DNA from: Candidatus Hydrogenedentota bacterium
GTDB lineage: Bacteria > Hydrogenedentota > Hydrogenedentia > Hydrogenedentales > JAEUWI01
Direction of reading: 5' to 3'
Assembly (NCBI GenBank): GCA_016182605.1
Contig: JACPGE010000071.1
Coordinates: forward strand, 17,910-81,909
Length of the DNA: 64,000 nt
The position numbers were made by a program, and so were the translations under genes. Shown piece after piece: positions 35,065 to 43,828 of the stretch. The notes below the pieces were generated by a model. The model did not search any database and had not been told where the DNA came from. It saw only the letters and a list, made by a program, of their open reading frames with translations. Numbering within the stretch: position 1 is the first letter of the stretch; each line of letters begins with the position of its first letter.

Positions 35065-37350
35065 TCAAAACGGCTTTCCACGCACCACACTGAGATCGTC
35101 GCTATCCCGGTTTGGCGCAAGCACATCCAACACACTGTCGCCGGTGACGTCCACGGCAATGGCGGCGATGGGACTGTCCCCCGCGGGAAAAATTTGTACC
35201 GTACCGTAGGTCGTGCCGCCCGCATTCAGCAGCACAGCCACGGAATTGTTGTCGCTAGTGGTCAACACATCCTTGCGTCCGTCGCCGTCGAAATCCACCA
35301 GTTGCAGGGCGTTGCTCGTTTGTCCCACGCGAATGCCGGCACCCGCACTGAGACGGCCATTTTCGCGGCCTGCGAGAATCGCGATGTTGTTGCCGCTGTT
35401 GTGTGCGGTGAAGACATCGAGGTCGCCATCGCCATTCACATCCGCGATGGCCATATCGATCGGAGAATCGAGTGTGGTATAGGCGACACGTGAGGCCGCA
35501 TCGAGTGTGCCGTCGCCCACGCCGAATAGGGTGTTCACTCTTGGCGCCGTAGTCACGCTGGTCGCGGGATTCTGTCCGTTGGCAACAACGACGTCCAGGT
35601 GGGTGTCCTGATTCAGGTCGGCCAGTTTTACGGCGAGCGGAAAGGTGCCCGCAAAGTACTCCACCGCCGGGGCGAAGGTGGCTGCGCCGTTGTTCAGCAC
35701 GATGGCCACGGTGTTGGTGTTGGCGTTCCCCGTTACAATGTCGATGTCCCCGTCTTTGTCCATGTCACCCAGGGCAATGGAACGCGGCTCAGCGCGTTCC
35801 GTGTTGCCGGGCGCGCGCAGGGCGATCGTGCGGACCGTCTGAAAGGTGCCGTCGCCATTGCCCAGAAAGAGCGCGGCCTGGCTTTGGTTCAGGCGCGTCA
35901 CCACGATGTCGAGAAAGGCGTCGCTGTTGACCAAGCCCACGGCAGCAGAACGGGGAATGTCGCCCACGGCCAGGCGCCGCTCCATGGCCCAGAATCCGTC
36001 CGCCGTGCTGAAGAGCAGCGAGAGATCGTTGCCATCGAAGTTCACCACGATGCCATCGGGCTCACCGTCGCGGTTAAGGTCAGCCGTGTGTACTTCGCGC
36101 GGCCGCCGCCCCACGGGAATGCGCAACTCCGTCGCCAGGCCCGCCGTTTCACCCGGTACGACCACCACCGTATTCTTGGAGATGGAGGTGGAGAGGAGAT
36201 CCATGCGGCTGTCGTTGTTGATATCGGTGGCGAGGATATCCACGGTACCCGAATCGAAGCCGCGAATCCCGGTTTGTTCCAGGGCTCCCATACCATCGAA
36301 ATGGAGGATGGCGATCTGTCCGAAGGGAGCCGGGTTCTCCAAAGACTCGAAGAGCACGGTGATGATTTCCGGAGCGGCGCTCCCGGCCACGTTGGCGGCC
36401 ACCATGCGTGTGGGCGGCCGGTCGAGCGGCACGACGAGCGGCGCGTCGAAGAGGCCCGCCCCCAATCCGTAATAGAGGTAGACCTCCAAAGAGCCCGGGG
36501 CCGTGGCGGCGATATCCGGTTGTCCGTCGGCGTCGAAGTCGGCAATGGCGACACTCCGGGGCGAATCCCCGCAGTCCAGTGTTGCCGTAGAGGAGAACGT
36601 GCCATCCCCAGCGCCAAAGAGAATGCTCAGGTTGCCGGTGCCCCGGTTTGCCGTGACCAGATCGATGTGCGTGTCATTGTTGATATCGGCTGCGGCGAGT
36701 GCGCGCGGCTGATCGCCCACCAAGTGGCGCACCGGGGGATCCCAGCCGCCGCCGGCCCGTTTGAGGAGGAGCGAGACGGAGCCAATACCCGTATCTGCTG
36801 TAACGAGGTCGCGCAGAGCATCGTTATTGAGATCGACGGACAGGAGCGCCTCGGGCGCCGCATTGGCGGCCAGGAGGAGGCGCATCTCGGCGGCAAAGAC
36901 ACCACTGCCCGTATTTACGAGCAGAGAGAGGTCGCTGGAACCGGGATTCGCGGTGATCACATCCACGAGACTGTCGCCCGTGAAGTCCTCGGCGAGCAGG
37001 GCGCGCGGCGTGCCCCCCACTGGGTAGTCCTGGTGCAGCGCATAGGCGCCGCTGTCATTGGCGAGCAACACGGAGACCGTCTCTGCGGTTTCATTGACCG
37101 TTACCAAATCGGTGCGGCCATCGTTATTGAGATCGGCCGCATCCACGGCCAGTGGCCGCTCTCCCGCCGGATAATGGAGAGGCACAGCGAAGAGGCGGGC
37201 GCTGGCATTGGGATTGGGGTTCTCGGTTCCCGGGTCTGTTGGATCGCAGCCGGAACCCAGTAGGGCCGCCACCAGGAAAAGTGCGGCCCACCGGGGCCAG
37301 TTTCGGCAGGTGATTGAACTGTGGATTCGAGAACAAGTGTAATTTTCCAT
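35065..37350 (-). CDS. FG-GAP/VCBS-repeat lipoprotein (beta-propeller)
   Basis: Lipoprotein of 761 residues: the start at 37350 gives a signal peptide with lipobox LLGSGC and lipidated Cys35. The mature part consists of about thirteen FG-GAP/VCBS repeats, each with a calcium-loop-like D-x-N-x-D-x-x-x-D (for example DLNNDGRTDLVTVN, DINNDTHIDLVTANRG, DVNGDGDLDVFTAHN). Repeats of this type fold as beta-propellers, so two seven-bladed propellers would fit. Such surface lipoproteins occur widely in PVC-type genomes with unknown ligands, and binding of carbohydrate or protein is a guess. It is divergent from the metallophosphoesterase gene. Confidence 0.85.
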   Translation of the reverse strand: MENYTCSRIHSSITCRNWPRWAALFLVAALLGSGCDPTDPGTENPNPNASARLFAVPLHYPAGERPLAVDAADLNNDGRTDLVTVNETAETVSVLLANDSGAYALHQDYPVGGTPRALLAEDFTGDSLVDVITANPGSSDLSLLVNTGSGVFAAEMRLLLAANAAPEALLSVDLNNDALRDLVTADTGIGSVSLLLKRAGGGWDPPVRHLVGDQPRALAAADINNDTHIDLVTANRGTGNLSILFGAGDGTFSSTATLDCGDSPRSVAIADFDADGQPDIAATAPGSLEVYLYYGLGAGLFDAPLVVPLDRPPTRMVAANVAGSAAPEIITVLFESLENPAPFGQIAILHFDGMGALEQTGIRGFDSGTVDILATDINNDSRMDLLSTSISKNTVVVVPGETAGLATELRIPVGRRPREVHTADLNRDGEPDGIVVNFDGNDLSLLFSTADGFWAMERRLAVGDIPRSAAVGLVNSDAFLDIVVTRLNQSQAALFLGNGDGTFQTVRTIALRAPGNTERAEPRSIALGDMDKDGDIDIVTGNANTNTVAIVLNNGAATFAPAVEYFAGTFPLAVKLADLNQDTHLDVVVANGQNPATSVTTAPRVNTLFGVGDGTLDAASRVAYTTLDSPIDMAIADVNGDGDLDVFTAHNSGNNIAILAGRENGRLSAGAGIRVGQTSNALQLVDFDGDGRKDVLTTSDNNSVAVLLNAGGTTYGTVQIFPAGDSPIAAIAVDVTGDSVLDVLAPNRDSDDLSVVRGKPF

Positions 37351-37473
37351 GAATACCCCGGTATCATTGTTAGGGCGCGCCGGATTCCGGCCGAACCGCT
37401 GCCGGTAGCTTAACCTGCAATATGATAGAATGTATAGGCTGGAAGCGCAAAGTAGTAACGCAAGGGAGACCGG

Positions 37474-38181
37474 ATGACCAGCGTATGTGTCGTGTCCGAT
37501 TTGCACATGTTCTGCCGCCGCAGCGAATGGAATCACTATCTGGAACAACTGGATCGAGCTGCGGCGGATGCCGATCTGTTTGTGTTCAACGGCGACACGT
37601 TCGACTTTAAGTGGACGACGCTGGAATCCATCGATCATACCGTGGAGCAGGCGGTCGAATTTCTTCGCAGCTTTTCGTATCGCCATGCGCCGTGCCAGGT
37701 GCATGTGAACCTGGGCAACCACGATCACGTCCAGAAATTCATGGATGCCCTGGATCGGCTGAGCCGTGAACTGGGCAACTTGAGCTGGCACCCGTATTAC
37801 CTCCGCGTGGGCAGCACGCTCTTTCTCCACGGCGACGTGGCGAACCGGAAGATGAACCACCGGGATCTCGAGCGCTACCGGGCCAGTTGGCTACACCACA
37901 AGAAACAGGGCCGGATTCGCAACCAGATCTATGACGTGGCGTTCGGCGCGAAGGCCCATGTGGCGATCTCCCGTCTGGCCTTCCCCCACAAACGCACCCT
38001 GCGACGCGTGGCCGCCTATTTGGACGATATCGGGCACAGTGCGGGCGACGGTGTGAGCCGGGTCTTCTTCGGGCATACCCACGTGCCCGTCTCGGGCGCC
38101 ACCTATAATGGGGTGACGTACCACAATGGCGGGGCGCCCATGAAGGGCATGAAATTCAGCCTGCTCAAGGCGAAGATCTGA
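37474..38181 (+). CDS. Calcineurin-like metallophosphoesterase
   Basis: Cytosolic protein of 235 residues with the full metal-binding series of the superfamily: SDLHMF near the N-terminus, FNGDTFDFKW, LGNHDHV, FLHGDV and the terminal FFGHTHVPVSG. The order and size resemble UDP-2,3-diacylglucosamine hydrolases (LpxH group), which take part in lipid A synthesis, but the lipid-specific residues cannot be judged by eye. An AGGGAG lies before the ATG at 37474. It has no operon partner: the next gene begins 86 bases later and encodes an unrelated secreted protein. Confidence 0.85.
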   Translation: MTSVCVVSDLHMFCRRSEWNHYLEQLDRAAADADLFVFNGDTFDFKWTTLESIDHTVEQAVEFLRSFSYRHAPCQVHVNLGNHDHVQKFMDALDRLSRELGNLSWHPYYLRVGSTLFLHGDVANRKMNHRDLERYRASWLHHKKQGRIRNQIYDVAFGAKAHVAISRLAFPHKRTLRRVAAYLDDIGHSAGDGVSRVFFGHTHVPVSGATYNGVTYHNGGAPMKGMKFSLLKAKI

Positions 38182-38267
38182 CCAAGGGCCGCTTGCAACG
38201 CTTTTGTCTTCCCATGGTATGGTAGTGCGTCGTGCCGGAACCATCACCTGGAAGGCGGCTGCCCACC

Positions 38268-41200
38268 ATGAAGTCTGCACTTTGCGCCCTGTTGATCGTA
38301 TTGGCTGCTGGCCTGCCGCTCCCTGCTCCGGCGCAGACTCCCGATCCGGTATTCACCGATGCAACGCTCGACGGATCGTACTTCGCCCACGACCTGTTTG
38401 CCCGGCGCGACGGGCTCCTCGTGCAGTCCCGCGGATTCCGCACCTATTCCGGCAATGGTCTGCTGACGCGGCTCTTTACCTATCCATTCTCGACACCGAT
38501 GGACTACGAAGTGCGGGACGACGGGCGTTTCCGGCTCTTCACGTCGACATTCGACGGCACGTATAACGGCATCATTGGTCTGGACGGGGCGATTACCGCC
38601 TACTTTATCACCCGCGCGCCTCAGTCCGACTCCCAGATCCCGCCAGGTTACGGATCCATCCAGGTTTCGGTGCTCCAGGGAAGCGGCTACGCCGACAACG
38701 ATTTTGTGGGTCCCTACAGCTACCACGCCTTGCTCTTCACGGAAGACAACGATTGGCGCAATGAGTTTGCCGTTGTGGAGGCGAACGGCACGGGCCGGTT
38801 CAATCTAATCCGCCAGGCCGGTGTACTCCCCTTCAGTTATGACGTGGACCGTGGGGGCCAGGTGGAGATAGGCGCGCAGGAAAGCGGCGCGGCATCGATC
38901 GCGGCGGATGGAGATTTTCTGGTGCACAACGTGGAGCGATCGGAGACCGCCGACCCCTTCATCGATGTGGACCACGAGGGGATAGCCTTCTATCTGCGGC
39001 GGAAGAACAACCGCACGCTGGCCGACATGGTGGGCGCCTGGCAGATCGGAGAATTCCGGGTGAGCGGCAACGCACTCACCACCACGCCCATCGGCTCCTT
39101 GACGGTGGGCGCGAATGGCCGGGTCTTTGGCGAGATGAATGGCACATCCGTGCAGGATACCCTCAGTGTGACGAACCTGGGCACCTTTACCCTTGCGGGA
39201 AAAGCGGGCGCGCGCGGCACCTTCACCGCAGACGGCGATGTGGCGGTCTTCTCTCCAGAGTCTGCCACGCTGGTCGATGGGGTGGGGGGCGTCTGGATGC
39301 AGGTGTGGTTCCGAACGGCCGGAGGCGACCCAACCGAGGTCGACTCCGATGGCGATGGGCTGACGGACGAGGAAGAGGAGGAGCTGGGCACGGATCCAGA
39401 CGATGCGGATACCGACAATGACGGGCTGTTGGACGGGGCCGATCCACAGCCACTGATGGCCGGCAATGTGTTCACGGCAACGCTGAATCGAAATCAGGTG
39501 ATGTGGATTCCCGGCGATCCCGCGCCGGAGCCCGTCATACTGACATTGGACAGCAACGATTTTCCGCTCTTTGCCTGGAGTTTGAGTGAGGATGCGCCGT
39601 GGCTCACCGCGGACAAGCTTACCGGGACAACGGACACTACGATCGCGTTGACAATTAACCCGGCTGGCTTGACCGTGGGAAACAGTCCATACACGGCGAC
39701 CATCACCATGGCCGCTCCCGCGATGAAACCGGTAGCTGCGTTGACCCTGCGCGTGGATGTGCTCCCGGAGCCGTTGAACGTGTCTGTAACACCGGACACC
39801 CTGGACTTCATCACGGTTCAGGGGGCGACAACGCCGCTTACCGCGTCCGTGGCGCTGAGCGCCACAGAGATGAGCACCTTTCCGTGGAGCGTCACGGAAG
39901 AGAGCACCTGGCTTTCGGTATCGCCCGCCACAGGGACCCGCGCACAAGACGTTACGGTCACGATCAATCCCACGGGACTGAATGCACATCCTCAACCCTA
40001 TACCGCCGAAGCGCAATTCATCGCGGGCGAGTTTGATCAGGGCATGGCCCAACTTGACGTGTCGCTTACGGTGCTCCCCCCGCGCGACGTGGGCACACCC
40101 TTTGTGCTGCAACAAGGTGCCCTTCCGCAGTCGGAACCGGCGCTCGCCTTTGATGTGGTGACCGGCCGTTACACGGTGGCCTGGGTGGAGGGCGATCAGG
40201 TGCGCGCAGGAGTCTGGACCTCGGACGGCATCCCGGAACTGGCGCCCGTGCAGCTTTCGCTCGCGGCCCAGGGTATCTGCTCGCACCCATCGGTGGCGGT
40301 GCATGCGCTCGTTTCGGACGCCCTGATCGTGTGGTCGCAGCGCACGGATAACGATGCGGATGCGCAGGTCTACTTCCGGCGCATCGACCTGGAATCGCTT
40401 GAACTCAGTGCGTTGCGCGCGGCCTCGACCGTCGCAGGCAGCCAGGAAGCGCCTCACGCGGTTTACAACCGCAACGACAACGAGTTTGGCATTGCCTTTC
40501 TGCTGGAGATCGACGATCTTGTACGGCCCTGGTTTGTGTTGCTTGATGGCGGAAACTTCGCGCAGAAAGAGGAAGTGCAGATCGAGGCATTGTCCGGGGC
40601 GATTACCGGGGTGACCGCGAGCTACGCCACGGGGGAGAACCGCTATCTCCTGGCGTGGAACGATCTGGAACCCGTGGAGGAGGGAGAGACGGCGGTGGAG
40701 AAGCGTATCTACGTGCAGACCGTTGAAGGCGACACCGGGGAAACGCCCCTGGCGCCGCGCGCGCTGGAGGCTCCAACTGGGAATCATGAAGCGCCACGCA
40801 GCCTCTATAACGCTGCCACGGCTTCGTGGCAGGTCTACTACCGCGTCTACGCGTCCGAGGTCTCGGCCGGCGCGACGGGAGCAATGCTGTCCGTGCCACT
40901 TGCATTGAACGCGGACACCGTGTTGCAGAGCCGGCAGGTGACCGAGGTGGAGATGACACGCACAGGCCATGCCTTTGCGCTCTCACCGGCGGCCAGCCAG
41001 ATTATTGCGCTGTGGACAAACAGCACCGAGGCCACGCCCGGTTTGCTGTTGCGCCGCGTCACGGGATCGGGGTTGTCGCTGGGAAGCGTGGATGAGTTTC
41101 CCGGAAACACTGCGTCGCAGCGCAATCCAGCGGCCGTGCACAATGGCAATGACGGCGAGTTTCTCGTGGTCTGGGAAGATCGCTCCACCACACCTGCCGC

Positions 41201-43718
41201 GATCAAGGCCGTCCGGCTCGATGAAGGCAGCGACGATGTCGATGAAGATGGCCTGCCCAACGAGTGGGAGATCCTCTACGGTCTCAATCCATTCAGCGCG
41301 GACGGCGACGATGGAGCCCTGGGCGATCCCGATCAAGACGGGCTGAGCAATGCGGCGGAATTTGCACTGGGAACGAATCCCATTGAAGGAGACACGGACG
41401 GCGATGGGTTGCGCGACGGCCAGGAGGATCGCGACGGAGACGGCGTACGCGATGCAACGGAAACCGATACGCTGATTGGCGACACGGACGGCGATGGCGC
41501 TTCAGACAGTGCGGAGTGGTACCTGGCGAGCGATCCGCTGAATGGCGATTCCTTGCCGGCCACGGGGATCTTCCAGGTGGTGCATGAGAGGTTTGTGGCA
41601 GGAGAGACGGCAGAAGTTACGGTGCATGTATACGTGGCTACGGCCGGCACGTACACGATGGGCGTGAACGAGACCCTGACCCCGCAAACCCCCGCGGCGT
41701 GGAGCCTGGCGCTCGCGGAAGGCGAAGTTGCCGAAGCCGCCTGGACGCCCGGTGTTCACGCCGTGCGCTATGACGCAGCCCCCGCGGAAGGCCTGCCGGC
41801 AGAGGCGGCCTATGCCGTGTATGCATTCACGCTTCGCGAAGCGGAGAATGTGCTTGCAACGCGCACGGAAATTTTCCTTGCGGATCCCCTGGCAGCGCCC
41901 GGGGTGGATACTGGTTACGAAAGCCAGGTGGCGGCCCATGCGCCAGTGATTAAGCTGCACCGGAGCGAAGCCTGGACCCCGCTTGCCGTGCCGGAGGCGC
42001 TGGAGCTGGCCCATCTCCGGCTGGGAAGCGCTGGTATGCGCATGGCGCCCAATCTGGCGATCGATCTTGCGGGTGCGACGTCCCTGGAAACCGCCATCGA
42101 CTATCCGGGTGAAGACTTGGGTGCAATTGCAGCACCCGAGGAAAGTCCGGTGCTTTACTACACCGTCGCCGCACTGCCGCCCGCGGAAGGCCCCGGCAAT
42201 CCGCCCGCCTATGCCGTGCAGTACTACCTCTATTTTCCCGCGGACGACTGGAACCGGGAACAAGCTGGCGCACCCCGGCACGAAGGCGATTGGGAGTTTT
42301 GCCAGATTCTCTTTGATGCGGCGTGGGCCCCTCTCTCCCTGCAGACGACCGATTCCTGGCGCATGGCGCTGTATGATCGGGGCGATGTTGGCGGCGCTTC
42401 GCGCGCGTGGGCGGCGGTGGAGCGCATAGACGCCACGCATCCCGTCTTATACGTGGGCAGCGCGTCCCACTCGCTCCACGGGCGCGCCGGTTCCACACGA
42501 TCTGCTGCGGGCCTCGATGTGCATGACGGACTTGGCAAGTGGCTGCTGCCCGAGGCGGAAGAGGGTGTGCTTGCCGGATTGCCGGAAGTCTATCCGCAAA
42601 CGCTGGTGTATGCGCTCCAACCGTTGGGCCGTGCCGGCGCCGCGCAGGCGCCCTGGCTGAACTATGCGGGCCAATGGGGCCAGCCGGACTTCCCGCAGGC
42701 TGCCGGAGTGGCCCCGCTTCCCGGGCTGGAAGACGGCCCGATGGGACCGCCGTTCCTGGGCATGCTCGTGCGCGGCGATGCCGTTGAGGATGCAGTGCGG
42801 CCCTGGGCGCAGCCCTTGGCGTGGGCCAACGCGCTGCCGGCCGATGCGCCTGCTGCCCCGGGCCTGGTCACGGCCCTGTTGCCGATTGAACTCGCGGGGA
42901 GCATCGCCCTGTTCATCAATGCGCAAGGAGCCGTGCTGCGCGTTCCAGTCCATGACCTTAACGGCTCGCTCGAGGCCACTTTGCCCGCAGGTGACTATGT
43001 GCTGGCCTTCGTGTCCGCGGCGGAGAGCCGGAGTGACACGCTGTTGGCCCTGACGCGCTTTGGGGGCGTGGGTGCGTCCACGCTCTTGCTGCCGGTCCGG
43101 CCCGGGATCACAACGCGAATCGGGGTCGCCACGCTGAACGGGATGTTTCTCGACAGCGACAATCCCTACGAAGACACGGATACGGACGGAGACGGGGTCG
43201 CCGATGCAATGGACGGCGACGCGGATGGCGATGGCCGCATGAATGGGGAGGACGACGACATGCTCGGCGATGGCTGGTCCGACACGTACCAGGCGCAGGA
43301 CGGCGACGGTGACGGCATAGCCGCTTATTTCGACTTGGACGACGATGGCGATGAGATTCCCGATACGACCGATCCCGACGCGAATGGCAATGGCACGTTG
43401 GACAGTGCCGAGCCGGGCGATCTGGACGGCGACGGATTTCCGGATGCGATCGATACGGATCAGGACAACGACGGTTACGCCAATTTGATCGAGGCCGATG
43501 CAGGCACGGATCCCCGCCACTTTTTCGACACCCCTGCGCGGCGCTTGCTCGACGTGGATGAGGATGGCGATGTGGACATTGGCGATGCGCAGCAGATCGT
43601 GAACCAGGCCCTCGGCCGCGCGCCGGTCGATTCCCGCGCCGACAGCGACGGCAACGGCCGTATCAATGCCGTGGATGTGGAAGCCGCAATTCGGCGGATT
43701 CTGGACACGGTACTGTAG
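38268..43718 (+). CDS. Giant secreted protein with calcium repeats and C-terminal dockerin
   Basis: Protein of 1816 residues. The ATG at 38268 yields a signal peptide (MKSALCALLIVLAAGLPLPA). Following an N-terminal beta-rich part come a thrombospondin-3-like calcium repeat (DSDGDGLTDEEEEELGTDP), two BACON/Ig-like domains (SEDAPWLTADKLTGTTDTTI; EESTWLSVSPATGTRAQDV), a propeller-like region around residues 610-970, and a second calcium repeat region (DEDGLPNEWEILYGLNPF). A Vps62-like domain follows (YYLYFPADDWN, RHEGDWEFCQILF, HPVLYVGSASHSLHGRAG), then Asp-rich repeats. It ends with a type I dockerin: LLDVDEDGDVDIGDAQQI plus DSDGNGRINAVDVEAAIR. The dockerin implies docking to a cohesin-bearing scaffold, none of which is in this window. 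Confidence 0.8.
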   Translation: MKSALCALLIVLAAGLPLPAPAQTPDPVFTDATLDGSYFAHDLFARRDGLLVQSRGFRTYSGNGLLTRLFTYPFSTPMDYEVRDDGRFRLFTSTFDGTYNGIIGLDGAITAYFITRAPQSDSQIPPGYGSIQVSVLQGSGYADNDFVGPYSYHALLFTEDNDWRNEFAVVEANGTGRFNLIRQAGVLPFSYDVDRGGQVEIGAQESGAASIAADGDFLVHNVERSETADPFIDVDHEGIAFYLRRKNNRTLADMVGAWQIGEFRVSGNALTTTPIGSLTVGANGRVFGEMNGTSVQDTLSVTNLGTFTLAGKAGARGTFTADGDVAVFSPESATLVDGVGGVWMQVWFRTAGGDPTEVDSDGDGLTDEEEEELGTDPDDADTDNDGLLDGADPQPLMAGNVFTATLNRNQVMWIPGDPAPEPVILTLDSNDFPLFAWSLSEDAPWLTADKLTGTTDTTIALTINPAGLTVGNSPYTATITMAAPAMKPVAALTLRVDVLPEPLNVSVTPDTLDFITVQGATTPLTASVALSATEMSTFPWSVTEESTWLSVSPATGTRAQDVTVTINPTGLNAHPQPYTAEAQFIAGEFDQGMAQLDVSLTVLPPRDVGTPFVLQQGALPQSEPALAFDVVTGRYTVAWVEGDQVRAGVWTSDGIPELAPVQLSLAAQGICSHPSVAVHALVSDALIVWSQRTDNDADAQVYFRRIDLESLELSALRAASTVAGSQEAPHAVYNRNDNEFGIAFLLEIDDLVRPWFVLLDGGNFAQKEEVQIEALSGAITGVTASYATGENRYLLAWNDLEPVEEGETAVEKRIYVQTVEGDTGETPLAPRALEAPTGNHEAPRSLYNAATASWQVYYRVYASEVSAGATGAMLSVPLALNADTVLQSRQVTEVEMTRTGHAFALSPAASQIIALWTNSTEATPGLLLRRVTGSGLSLGSVDEFPGNTASQRNPAAVHNGNDGEFLVVWEDRSTTPAAIKAVRLDEGSDDVDEDGLPNEWEILYGLNPFSADGDDGALGDPDQDGLSNAAEFALGTNPIEGDTDGDGLRDGQEDRDGDGVRDATETDTLIGDTDGDGASDSAEWYLASDPLNGDSLPATGIFQVVHERFVAGETAEVTVHVYVATAGTYTMGVNETLTPQTPAAWSLALAEGEVAEAAWTPGVHAVRYDAAPAEGLPAEAAYAVYAFTLREAENVLATRTEIFLADPLAAPGVDTGYESQVAAHAPVIKLHRSEAWTPLAVPEALELAHLRLGSAGMRMAPNLAIDLAGATSLETAIDYPGEDLGAIAAPEESPVLYYTVAALPPAEGPGNPPAYAVQYYLYFPADDWNREQAGAPRHEGDWEFCQILFDAAWAPLSLQTTDSWRMALYDRGDVGGASRAWAAVERIDATHPVLYVGSASHSLHGRAGSTRSAAGLDVHDGLGKWLLPEAEEGVLAGLPEVYPQTLVYALQPLGRAGAAQAPWLNYAGQWGQPDFPQAAGVAPLPGLEDGPMGPPFLGMLVRGDAVEDAVRPWAQPLAWANALPADAPAAPGLVTALLPIELAGSIALFINAQGAVLRVPVHDLNGSLEATLPAGDYVLAFVSAAESRSDTLLALTRFGGVGASTLLLPVRPGITTRIGVATLNGMFLDSDNPYEDTDTDGDGVADAMDGDADGDGRMNGEDDDMLGDGWSDTYQAQDGDGDGIAAYFDLDDDGDEIPDTTDPDANGNGTLDSAEPGDLDGDGFPDAIDTDQDNDGYANLIEADAGTDPRHFFDTPARRLLDVDEDGDVDIGDAQQIVNQALGRAPVDSRADSDGNGRINAVDVEAAIRRILDTVL

Positions 43719-43828
43719 TTTGCGCGTGGCGGCGTTCCGGTGTTCGCAATCACCGGGTAACTGCGCTATGCTTAGGTTTCCGTGGCCCGGATTTCCCGGG
43801 GAAACCCAACCAGAGAGCCCTGCACGCC

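Noticed and set aside
38805..40970. Minus-strand open frame of 721 codons
   Set aside because: Antisense to the dockerin protein, whose calcium repeats and BACON-like domains are clearly coded on the plus strand.
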